NCBI GenBank assembly: GCA_014378995.1
Contig: JACMMP010000231.1
Span: 1 to 34,672 of the forward strand
Direction: 5' to 3'
DNA: 34,672 nt
From: Hyphomonadaceae bacterium
Lineage (GTDB): Bacteria; Pseudomonadota; Alphaproteobacteria; Caulobacterales; Aquidulcibacteraceae
The notes beneath the pieces are model-generated. The model saw nothing but the letters and a program-made list of their open reading frames with translations, searched no databases and was not told where the DNA came from. Positions 25,670-33,047 of this stretch are shown piece by piece; position 1 is the first letter of the stretch; every line of letters begins with the position of its first letter. Both the position numbers and the translations under genes were made by a program.

Positions 25670-26835
25670 GACAGCAGCACCGCCGGCGAGCACGCATGCC
25701 AGGCGAGCCAAACCGGCTCATCCCAGGTGAAATCTTCCTGGTCGTAGCGCGTCAGATTGGAGCGAAACGTCTTCACGCGCCGGCCGCCTTCGAGCTCGAT
25801 CTCGAAATTGGTCTCGCTGCCGAGATAGACGATGTCGCGGATCACGCCGCCGACCACGTTCATGCCGGGCGGCGCGTCTTCCATCTTGGGCGCTTCGCCG
25901 GTGCGTTTGTGCATCTCGATTTTCTCCGGCCGCAGCGCCACCCAAACCGTGGCCCCGCGCGCGCCGGTGACGCCGTGATCGAGATAAACCGGCGCGGAGA
26001 GCTCCGGACAGCGCACCTGCGCCTCGTTCTGCTCGTCCTTCTCCAGCACGCCCTCAAACATATTCACGCTGCCGACGAAGTCGGCGACGAAGCGCGAATT
26101 TGGAAACTCGTACAAATCCGCCGGCGTCGCCACCTGCGTCAGCACGCCTCTGTTCATCACCGCGCAGCGCGTCGCAATCGCCAGCGCTTCGTCCTGGTCG
26201 TGCGTCACCATCATGAAGGTGATGCCAACTTTCTCCTGCAGGCTCGTCAGCTCCGAGCGCATCTGGTCACGCAATTTCGCATCGAGCGCCGAGAGCGGCT
26301 CATCCAGCAACAACACCCGCGGCCGCTTCACCAGCGCGCGCGCCAACGCCACACGCTGACGCTGGCCGCCGGAGAGCTGATCGGGCATGCGCGCGCCGTA
26401 GCCGTCGAGCTTCACCAGATCCAACGCTTCTTCCACGCGCGTCTTGATCTCGTCGCCCGCGACGCCGTCCATCTTCAAGCCATACGCAACATTGTCCGAC
26501 ACCTTCATGTGCGGAAACACGGCGTAGCTCTGAAACACCATGTTCACTGGCCGCTTGTTCGGCGGTAGCGCGGCGATATCCTTGCCGTCGATCAGAATGC
26601 GCCCTTCGCTCGGCGCCTCGAAGCCGGCCAGCATCCGCAGCAACGTCGTCTTGCCGCAGCCCGATGGCCCCAGCAGCGCAAAGAACTCGCCCTCCTGAAC
26701 TTGCAGCGTGACGTTATCGACCGCGATGGTCTTGCCGAAGCGCTTGGTGACGCCTTCGAAGCTGATGATCGCCTTCGCCTTCACCGGCGAGGCTGGATTG
26801 TCGGCTTGGGTGTGGACGGGTGAAACCTCGGTCAT
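25666..26835 (-). CDS. potA: Polyamine ABC transporter ATP-binding protein
   Basis: The ATPase of a PotABCD/PotFGHI-type importer for putrescine or spermidine, 389 residues. ABC motifs in order: Walker A GPSGCGKT at 56-63, Q-loop Gln102, signature LSGGQ at 154-158, Walker B VLLLDEP at 174-180 and H-loop His212. A C-terminal TOBE domain follows from about residue 280 (VALRPEKIEMHKR, IRDIVYLGSETNFEIEL), as in PotA and PotG. It is peripheral to the inner membrane. It sits between the permease gene and puuD; its stop overlaps the puuD start, and its start lies 1 bp after the stop of the permease gene. Confidence 0.95.
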   Translation of the reverse strand: MTEVSPVHTQADNPASPVKAKAIISFEGVTKRFGKTIAVDNVTLQVQEGEFFALLGPSGCGKTTLLRMLAGFEAPSEGRILIDGKDIAALPPNKRPVNMVFQSYAVFPHMKVSDNVAYGLKMDGVAGDEIKTRVEEALDLVKLDGYGARMPDQLSGGQRQRVALARALVKRPRVLLLDEPLSALDAKLRDQMRSELTSLQEKVGITFMMVTHDQDEALAIATRCAVMNRGVLTQVATPADLYEFPNSRFVADFVGSVNMFEGVLEKDEQNEAQVRCPELSAPVYLDHGVTGARGATVWVALRPEKIEMHKRTGEAPKMEDAPPGMNVVGGVIRDIVYLGSETNFEIELEGGRRVKTFRSNLTRYDQEDFTWDEPVWLAWHACSPAVLLS

Positions 26836-26836
26836 C

Positions 26837-27724
26837 TCAAGCCTTACTCTCTTTCGGCTTCTGGTTCTGCATGTGCAGCCCGACCGCCGTCAGCACCACC
26901 GTCACCACGATCAGAATGGTCGAGGCCGCATTCACCTCGGGCGTCACCGAGAAGCGCAGCATCGAATAGACCTTGACCGGGAACGTGATCGTGTCCGGCC
27001 CGGACGTGAAGAATGTGATGACGAAATCGTCTAGCGACAAGGTGAAGGCCAGCAGCGCGCCTGCGATCAGCGCCGGCTGCATGTGCGGCACCAGCACATC
27101 CCAGAACGTGCGCCATTCGCTCGCGCCCAAATCCTTCGCCGCCTCCTCCAACTCGCGGTTGAACGAGGAAAGCCGCGCGCGCACCACAGTCGCCACGAAC
27201 GGGAACGCAAACGAGATGTGCGCGATGGTGATGGCGCCCAGATTGAGCGGCCAGGGCAATCCTTGCGGCCACGGCATGACGCGAGCGAAGAAGACAAGCA
27301 TCGCTACGCCCAGGCAAATCTCCGGCACCACGATTGGCAGCGCAATCGTGCCTTCAACCGCCGTCTTGCCGGGAAAGCGGAAGCGCCACAGCATCACCGC
27401 CGCCAACGCCCCGAGGATCACAGAGATCACGGTGCAGAAAAAAGCGATGGTGAGCGAATTGACGAACGCTTCGATGAGCGAGTCGTTGTTCAGCGCCTTC
27501 TCGTAATATTTGAAGGTGAAGCCCTGCCAGACGATGTTGCGGCGGCTATCGTTGAAGCTGAACGCCATCAGCGTGATCAGGGGCAGATAAAGAAAGAACA
27601 GCGTGAGGCCGACCATCAGCTGCAGCGGCCAGCGCCGCATGTACTCAAGCGGCCCCGGTTTCTCGCGTTTCAGCGGCGGCGCACTGACGGCCGCGGCGGC
27701 AACCGGAAGCGCTTCCTTCGCCAT
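26837..27724 (-). CDS. potC: Polyamine ABC transporter permease, PotC/PotI type
   Basis: An inner-membrane permease of 295 residues from the ATG that shares a base with the potB stop (TGATG). A longer upstream frame lies inside potB. About six membrane segments are visible, the first LMVGLTLFFLYLPLITLMAFSF, which has the PotC/PotI-type F-S-F-N-D-S ending. The EAA loop contacting the ATPase is ELEEAAKDLGASEWRTFWDVLVP. LSLDDFVITFFTSGP is typical of the PotC/PotI side. It forms the translocation pore with the upstream permease. Confidence 0.93.
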   Translation of the reverse strand: MAKEALPVAAAAVSAPPLKREKPGPLEYMRRWPLQLMVGLTLFFLYLPLITLMAFSFNDSRRNIVWQGFTFKYYEKALNNDSLIEAFVNSLTIAFFCTVISVILGALAAVMLWRFRFPGKTAVEGTIALPIVVPEICLGVAMLVFFARVMPWPQGLPWPLNLGAITIAHISFAFPFVATVVRARLSSFNRELEEAAKDLGASEWRTFWDVLVPHMQPALIAGALLAFTLSLDDFVITFFTSGPDTITFPVKVYSMLRFSVTPEVNAASTILIVVTVVLTAVGLHMQNQKPKESKA

Positions 27725-28629
27725 CAGCCCCTCCGCTCCGCTTTGCGTTGCACGAACGCCTGCGCGGCAATGGCGATAAAGGTGAGGTACATGAGCAAAA
27801 ACGAAAGCGCTGCGCCGAACGGCCAATCGTTCGCGCGCTTAAATTGCCGCTCGATGACGTTGGCGATCATCTGGCTGTCGGTGCCGCCGAGCAAATCCGG
27901 TGTCAGATACGCGCCCAGCGCCGGGATGAACGTGATCAGCACGCCTGAGGCGATGCCCGGCGCCGCGAGCGGCACGACAACGGCCCAGATCGTGCGCAAG
28001 TGCCCGGCGCCGAGATCGAGGCTCGCCTCCATCAGCGAGCGATCCATCCTGTCGAGCGCAGCATAAAGCGGCAGCACCATGAACGGCAGGTGCACGTACA
28101 CGAGCCCGATCACCACCGCCGTGTTGTTGTAGAGCAACGTGAGCGGCTCATACGCGCCGAGCGGCTGCAGCCCCACCAGCGCCATGAACCCGCTGGCGTT
28201 ATTCCAAAGCCATTCCAGCGCAAAGTTCACATAGCCTTGCTCGCGCAGCACCGCGATCAGCGCGAACGTGCGGATCAGCAGATTGGTCCAGAACGGCAGC
28301 ATGATCAGCAGCAGCAGCCATGCTTTCGTTCTCGGCGTCGCAAACGCGATCGCCAACGCAACTGGAAAGCCGACGATCAGGCACAGCAATGTCGTCAGCC
28401 CGGCGACAACCAAGCTCTTCCAGAAAATGCCGAGATAAAGCGGCTCCAGCGCGCGCGCATAATTAGCGAACGTGCCGGTGAAATCGATGGTGACCGGGCC
28501 GACGTTTTCGCCGAACGTGTAAGCCCAGATCACGCCGAGCGGGATCAGGAAGAAAAGCAGCAGCCATAGCACGGGCGGCACGGCCACCGCCGCAAACGCC
28601 GCCTTCGCCTGGCTCCAGCTCTGCTGCAT
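27724..28629 (-). CDS. potB: Polyamine ABC transporter permease, PotB/PotH type
   Basis: An inner-membrane permease of 301 residues and about six membrane segments. The N-terminus includes PPVLWLLLFFLIPLGVIWAYTFG, the PotB/PotH first segment. MLPFWTNLLIRTFA is a strong family motif, and the EAA loop is LMEASLDLGAGHLRTIWAVVVPL. IPALGAYLTPDLLGG is also diagnostic. The AGGAG ribosome binding site lies only 3 bases before the ATG and directly abuts a palindromic repeat that fills the gap to potD. That may make its translation or transcript level differ from that of potD. Confidence 0.93.
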   Translation of the reverse strand: MQQSWSQAKAAFAAVAVPPVLWLLLFFLIPLGVIWAYTFGENVGPVTIDFTGTFANYARALEPLYLGIFWKSLVVAGLTTLLCLIVGFPVALAIAFATPRTKAWLLLLIMLPFWTNLLIRTFALIAVLREQGYVNFALEWLWNNASGFMALVGLQPLGAYEPLTLLYNNTAVVIGLVYVHLPFMVLPLYAALDRMDRSLMEASLDLGAGHLRTIWAVVVPLAAPGIASGVLITFIPALGAYLTPDLLGGTDSQMIANVIERQFKRANDWPFGAALSFLLMYLTFIAIAAQAFVQRKAERRG

Positions 28630-28637
28630 CTGCTCCT

Positions 28638-28717
28638 CTTGGAGCGCCGGCGTCCCCGCCGGCGCGAACCTTTAAGTGACGGATCGGTAGCCGCCGGCGA
28701 GACGCCGGCGGTCCAAG
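28638..28717. repeat. Palindromic REP-like element, copy B (potD-potB gap)
   Basis: Inverted arms of 26-27 bp (outer CTTGGASCGCCGGCGTC, inner CGCCGGCG) separated by about 27 bp. Each arm can also fold on itself through GCCGGCG/CGCCGGC. It begins one base after the potD stop and ends next to the potB ribosome binding site. It is close in sequence to the copy inside the aminotransferase gene. Confidence 0.88.
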
Positions 28718-28718
28718 T

Positions 28719-29819
28719 CTAGGCCGCGCTAATGCGCGTGAAGATTTCCTCGTAAAGCCGCGAGCGCTCGTCGCCCTCGAACGCGCCGTATTCGCTGGCG
28801 GCCATGATCTCTGCCGTCGGGAAGATCACCGGATTGTTCTTGTAGGAGTCCGGCATCAGTTCCCGCGCCGCACCGTTCGGCGTCGGATACTGGATTTCCT
28901 CGGCAATCTTCTGCCCGGCTTCGGCATCGAGCAAATAATTGATGAAGGCGTGCGCATCGGCGGCGTTCGGCGCGCCGGTGGGGATGCAGAGGCAATCCTG
29001 ATTGATCAGCGTGCCTTCGCGCGGGATCACCCAGCCATAATCGGCGTCGCCATATTCGGCGATCACCTGAGCCATGTCGCCGCAATATTCGAGCACCAGG
29101 TCGATTTCGCCGGCGACCAGAAGATCCTGACCATCGTCTTCGTGGAACGCTTTGATGTGCGGCTTCTGGCGGATCAGCATTTGCTCGATCTCGGTCAGCG
29201 TAGCGTCAGGGATAGCGTTGAGCGAAATGCCCTTATATTTGGCGCACAGGCGAATGAGGTCCGCCGATTCAGACAGCACAGCGATGCGCTGGGTAAATTG
29301 CGGCGAATCGAACAGATAGCGCCAGCTGTCCGGCACGAAGCCCGCCGGCATCGCCGATTTGCGATAACCGATGCCGAGCGTGAGCCACGTGTAAGGCACC
29401 GAATAGCGCCTGCCCGGATCGAACGGCGCATCCTGGAATTCAGGCGCGAGATTGTCGAAGTTCGGGATCAGCGAGCGATCCAGCTCTTGGATCATCTGCG
29501 CCTGACTCATGCGCGTGACGAACTCGTTCGACGGCACGATCACATCGTAGCCCGGATTGCCGGCCCGCAGCCGCGCGAACAATTCGTCATTGGTGGCGAA
29601 CAGGCTCATGTTCACATTGGCGCCGGTCGCTTCGCGGAAATCGTCCAAAGTGGTTGGGCCGATATAGGTGTCCCAATTGTAGAAGTTCACGGTGCGGCCG
29701 CCGCCGCCGCGATTGCAGGCCGAGAGCCCGCCGGCGAAAGAAATGCCGATCGCCGCGGCGCCGAATTGTTGCAGCATGGAGCGGCGCGACGCGCCTGTCA
29801 GAAACTTGGCTTTGCTCAT
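28719..29819 (-). CDS. potD: Polyamine ABC transporter substrate-binding protein
   Basis: The periplasmic putrescine/spermidine receptor of the importer, 366 residues. The N-terminus carries a Tat-like SRRSML motif at about 11-16, a hydrophobic stretch and a lipobox-like LSAC at about 32-35, so a Tat-exported or lipid-anchored form is likely. The mature start VNFYNWDTYIGPTTLDDF is the PotD/PotF signature for polyamine binding. YDVIVPSNEFVTRM, YTWLTLGIGYRKS, LVLEYCGDMAQV and VIPREGTLINQDCLCIPTGAPN follow as in PotD/PotF. Whether putrescine or spermidine is preferred cannot be told. It is first in the run potD-potB-potC-potA-puuD-spuC. Confidence 0.95.
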   Translation of the reverse strand: MSKAKFLTGASRRSMLQQFGAAAIGISFAGGLSACNRGGGGRTVNFYNWDTYIGPTTLDDFREATGANVNMSLFATNDELFARLRAGNPGYDVIVPSNEFVTRMSQAQMIQELDRSLIPNFDNLAPEFQDAPFDPGRRYSVPYTWLTLGIGYRKSAMPAGFVPDSWRYLFDSPQFTQRIAVLSESADLIRLCAKYKGISLNAIPDATLTEIEQMLIRQKPHIKAFHEDDGQDLLVAGEIDLVLEYCGDMAQVIAEYGDADYGWVIPREGTLINQDCLCIPTGAPNAADAHAFINYLLDAEAGQKIAEEIQYPTPNGAARELMPDSYKNNPVIFPTAEIMAASEYGAFEGDERSRLYEEIFTRISAA

Positions 29820-30124
29820 TTGGTGCGCCTTCCCTGCGTGCCGCTGCCAAGGCGGCGTCCTGCGACTAGACCAGGGCTATAACAAGCACGCAAATCGCGC
29901 CGCCGCGCAACATCTGTGATCTCATTTGCGACGATTTTCTGGTCGGAGGGCGCGCCTGCTTCGTTGCACCCCCTCCCCGCGGGGGAGGGGGCAGGGGGTG
30001 GGGTGAAGCGCGGTGAATCAGAATTTGACGACGCCAACGTCAGATGATCGCGCGAACGGCACAAGCGACAGCGCGTCACCCCGCCCCCAACCCCCTCCCC
30101 TCACGGGGGGGCTTTAAGCGCGCT
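29820..30124. other. Non-coding gap upstream of potD with a C/G-tract inverted repeat
   Basis: No gene is recognised here. The right two-thirds are dominated by an inverted repeat with C-rich and G-rich arms. The left third, before the potD start, should hold the potD promoter, but no clear boxes were seen. Confidence 0.6.
29968..30110. repeat. C/G-tract inverted repeat between two polyamine transcription units
   Basis: The left side holds a local hairpin CCCCTCCCC-GC-GGGGGAGGGG followed by GCAGGGGGTGGGGTGA. The right side, TCACCCCGCCCCCAACCCCC then TCCCC and a G-run, is complementary to it across about 70 bp. It lies just beyond the stop of the second GS-like gene and before potD, so it could end the upstream transcript. 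This C/G-tract pattern resembles dispersed repeats seen in other genomes. Confidence 0.75.
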
Positions 30125-31501
30125 TCAGCACGTGCGCAAATACCAGTCGAAGTCAGTGTTGGGAATGACGCTCTGGTAGCGTTCCTGCTCGACGCGCTTC
30201 ACCGTCGCGTACATCCGCACGAAGCGCTCGCCGAGATAATCTTTCAGCAGCGCCGACTCGGCGAACCGATCCACGGCGGCGAACCAGTTCGTTGGTATCC
30301 GCTCACCGGATTGCTCAGCCTGCGCGTAGCCGTCGCCGACGATCGCCGCGCCGGGATCGATTCTTTTGCTGATGCCGTGATGCACTGCCGCCAACAGCGC
30401 CGCGAGCGCCAAAGTCGGATGCGCGTCGGCCCCCGCGACGCGGTGCTCGATGTGGCGCGTATGCGGCGCGCCTGCCGGGACGCGGAAAGAAACCGTGCGG
30501 TTGTTGACGCCCCAAGTGGGCGCAACCGGCGCATAAGAATTCGCCTTGAAGCGCCGGTACGAATTTGCGTTCGGCGCATAGATCGCCATCGACTCCGCCA
30601 GCAGCGCCTTCATCCCGCCGACCGCGTGCGCCAGCACTGGCTCGCCTTCGGGCTTCTCCGACGCGAAGATGTTCTTCCCCGCCTTGTCGTTGACGCTGAC
30701 GTGCAGGTGCATGCCCGAGCCCGCGAGATCGGCAAACGGCTTGGCCATGAACGTCGCCTCATAACCGTGCCGCAACGCGCAGCCCTTGGCCGCGCGCTTG
30801 TAAAGCACCGTGTCGTCCGCCGCGCGCAATGCATCGGCATGGTGCTTCAGCGTAAGTTCCAGCTGGCCCGGCGCATATTCGCTGATCGCGCCTTCGAGCG
30901 GCACGCCCATCGCATCTGCGCAGGCCCAAAGATCGCGCAGAAAGTCGCTCGCCTCCTCCACTTCGCGCAGGCCGTAGACTTGATGCTGCGTCGGCCGCTC
31001 CCCGGTCAGCGGCGACATCGGCAACTGAACGCCGCCGCTGGCCGTGCGCTCAGCGTCGACGAGATAATATTCCAGCTCGCACGCCACCACCGGCACAAGT
31101 CCGTCAGCGGCAAAGCGATCGATCACACCCTGCAGCACGTGGCGGGGATCAAGATCGTGCGGCGCGCCATCGAGTTCGTACATCGACACTGGAATCTGCG
31201 CGACATCATCGCCCAGCCACGGCGCCGGCGTCAGCCGCCCGGCGATCGGCCGCGCGACGCGGTCAGCGTCGCCATCTTCCCACACCAGCCCCGTCGCCTC
31301 GACATCCTGCCCGGTGATGTCGTTGACCAGGATCGAGCCCGGCAGGAAACGCCCCTGCTCGTACACCGCCGCGATCTCATGACGCCGCAGACGCTTGCCG
31401 CGCGGCACGCCGGCCATGTTGGTGAACACGATCTCGAAGAATTCGATCTCGGGATTTTTATCGAGGAAGCTCTTCACTTCCTTCGGATCGGCGATGCTCA
31501 T
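30125..31501 (-). CDS. Second glutamine-synthetase-family protein (PuuA paralogue)
   Basis: A 458-residue GS-like ligase, clearly related to but diverged from the puuA product in this window. GS landmarks: CELEYYLVD at about 141-149, GQLELTLKHH in the ammonia/amine region, FMAKPF then GSGMHLHVSV, NSYRRFKANSYAP, WGVNNRTVSFRVP and HIEHRVAGADAHPTLALAA. The probable reaction is gamma-glutamylation of an amine, possibly a different polyamine or monoamine from the one PuuA handles. Its start overlaps the stop of the upstream aminotransferase (ATGA), so the two are translated together and probably act in one pathway. Confidence 0.88.
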   Translation of the reverse strand: MSIADPKEVKSFLDKNPEIEFFEIVFTNMAGVPRGKRLRRHEIAAVYEQGRFLPGSILVNDITGQDVEATGLVWEDGDADRVARPIAGRLTPAPWLGDDVAQIPVSMYELDGAPHDLDPRHVLQGVIDRFAADGLVPVVACELEYYLVDAERTASGGVQLPMSPLTGERPTQHQVYGLREVEEASDFLRDLWACADAMGVPLEGAISEYAPGQLELTLKHHADALRAADDTVLYKRAAKGCALRHGYEATFMAKPFADLAGSGMHLHVSVNDKAGKNIFASEKPEGEPVLAHAVGGMKALLAESMAIYAPNANSYRRFKANSYAPVAPTWGVNNRTVSFRVPAGAPHTRHIEHRVAGADAHPTLALAALLAAVHHGISKRIDPGAAIVGDGYAQAEQSGERIPTNWFAAVDRFAESALLKDYLGERFVRMYATVKRVEQERYQSVIPNTDFDWYLRTC

Positions 31502-32901
31502 GCGGCGCTTTCTTGGAGATATTCGGCGGCGAAGCTATCGACCGCTGCGACCAGCCGGTCAATCTGTTGCGCCGTCGTGACGGGCGAGACCAGCATCATC
31601 ATGTGAAACGGCGCGATCAGCACGCCGCGATTCATCAGGTAGAGATGGAGCACATGGTTGAGCTCCGTCTGCGCCAGGGCGGGCCGCATCGCGGCGGCGT
31701 CTTTCGGCGGCGCTGGTGCGAACACGATCTCCGCCCGCGCGCCGACATGCACGACGCACCACGGCAAAGCGCGCTTGGCGATCACGTCGCGCAGCTTGCC
31801 AACCAGCGTCTCCGCCCCGGCCAGCATTGCGGCATACGCTTCCGGCGTCGCCAGTTCCCGCAGCGTCGCGCCAATCGCGGCGATTCCCATGGCGTTGCCA
31901 GCCAACGTCGTGCCGATGCCGGAGCGGCCTGTTCTTGGACCGCCGGCGCCCTCGCCGGCGACAGTGGTGGAAGTGGACACGGTGTTCGCCGGCGAGGCGC
32001 CGGCGGTCCAAGATTGAATCTTGTGCCCCAACTCCGCGCTGACGCCCCAAATCGCCGCCGGAAAGCCCCCGGCGATCGCCTTGCCGATCACCAGCGCATC
32101 CGGCGCGAGGTCCCACGCTTGCGTCGCCCCGCCCGGCCCGCACGAGAGCGTGTGAGTCTCATCCAGAATCAGCAGTGCGCCGGCTTTCTTCGCCAGCGCC
32201 TGTGCGCGCTTCCAGAAGTGCTCCTCCGGCAGAATCATGCCGCAATTGGTCATCGCAGGCTCGGCCAGCACCGCGGCAACATCGCCCTGCGCCAGCGCCC
32301 CCTCCAGCGCGCCAATGTCATTGAACGGCACGGCGCGCGTTGTGCGCGTCATGTCGAACACTTGGCCGATCAGCCCGGCATCTGGCCGCGTACGGCCGTG
32401 ACGTAATTCGACGAAGCAATCTTCGACCATGCCATGATAGCAGCCGTCGAACACCACGATCACCGCTTTGCCCGTCACTGCCCGCGCCCAACGGATCAGC
32501 GCGCGGTTGGCATCGGACGCCGAAAGTGTCGTCTGCCACAGCGGCAAGCCGAAGCGCGCCGCCAGTAGCGCGCCGACGTCCGCCGCCTCGGCCGTCGGCA
32601 GCATGAACGTCGCCCCGCGACGCGCTTGTTCGGCGATGGCGCGCGCGATCTCAGGGCGGCCGTGCCCGAACATGCCCGGCGTGTCGCCAAGGCAGAAATC
32701 ATCGTAGGTATTGTCGTCGATGTCGGTCAGCACCGCGCCATCGCCATCTTCGGCGACGATGGGCGCTGCCCAATCGTTCATCCAATGAAACGGCGCCCCG
32801 AACAGCCAGTGCTGTTTCAGCGCACTCGCTTGTGCGGCGCTTTTCGGATGCGTCTCCAGAAACGCTTGCGTCTCGCGCGCAATCAGTTGGCTCAGCGCCA
32901 T
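31498..32901 (-). CDS. Class-III aminotransferase (GSA-aminomutase-like) with a palindrome-encoded insert
   Basis: A PLP enzyme of 467 residues in the glutamate-1-semialdehyde-mutase-like branch. Features: FHWMNDWAAPIVAEDGDGA at 38-56, CLGDTPGMFGHGRPEI at 70-85, FDGCYHGMVED at 151-161, Asp247 in LLILDETHTLSCGPGG, PLP-lysine Lys274 in VIGKAIAGGFPAAIWG and TTLAGNAMGIAAIGATL at 331-347. Residues about 297-323, rich in A, G, S and T, are encoded by a 79-bp palindromic repeat. Without them the protein would be about 440 residues, the usual size. The insert falls between the lysine region and the GTTLAGN motif. Overlap with the GS-like gene suggests amine catabolism. The substrate is unknown and hemL is unlikely. 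Confidence 0.88.
   Translation of the reverse strand: MALSQLIARETQAFLETHPKSAAQASALKQHWLFGAPFHWMNDWAAPIVAEDGDGAVLTDIDDNTYDDFCLGDTPGMFGHGRPEIARAIAEQARRGATFMLPTAEAADVGALLAARFGLPLWQTTLSASDANRALIRWARAVTGKAVIVVFDGCYHGMVEDCFVELRHGRTRPDAGLIGQVFDMTRTTRAVPFNDIGALEGALAQGDVAAVLAEPAMTNCGMILPEEHFWKRAQALAKKAGALLILDETHTLSCGPGGATQAWDLAPDALVIGKAIAGGFPAAIWGVSAELGHKIQSWTAGASPANTVSTSTTVAGEGAGGPRTGRSGIGTTLAGNAMGIAAIGATLRELATPEAYAAMLAGAETLVGKLRDVIAKRALPWCVVHVGARAEIVFAPAPPKDAAAMRPALAQTELNHVLHLYLMNRGVLIAPFHMMMLVSPVTTAQQIDRLVAAVDSFAAEYLQESAA
31934..32012. repeat. Palindromic REP-like element, copy C, inside an aminotransferase gene
   Basis: Inverted arms of 27-28 bp (CTTGGACCGCCGGCG then CCTCGCCGGCGA and the complement, differing by one extra C) separated by 24 bp, 79 bp in all. 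It belongs to the same family as the elements at 3950 and 28638. It is read through in frame on the minus strand. Confidence 0.9.
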
Positions 32902-32947
32902 GCGGTCACACGTCTCCTCCTATGACTCGCCTATGCCATACGCTCTA

Positions 32948-32962
32948 GCGCTTTGAAAGCGC
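32948..32962. promoter_or_regulatory. Perfect palindrome in the divergent aminotransferase-autotransporter gap
   Basis: GCGCTTTGAAAGCGC has perfect 7-bp arms around one G. It lies 46 bp from the aminotransferase start and 85 bp from the autotransporter start. It could be a regulator site for either gene. No adjacent regulator gene is present to pair with it. Confidence 0.35.
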
Positions 32963-33047
32963 AGTCCAATTCAGCTTCGGTTAGCGCCCCCCGCATGACT
33001 TTCCCGCACACGCGTCATCGGCGCATTTTCCGGGGGGGGAAGCACAC

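Noticed and set aside
30044-31606. A 520-codon open frame opposite the second GS-like gene
   Set aside because: It is antisense to a gene with all GS signatures and has no family motif of its own.
31934-32012. Palindrome inside the aminotransferase as a CRISPR or attachment site
   Set aside because: There are only two inverted arms, no regularly spaced direct repeats, no cas genes and no integrase. A REP-like element explains it better.
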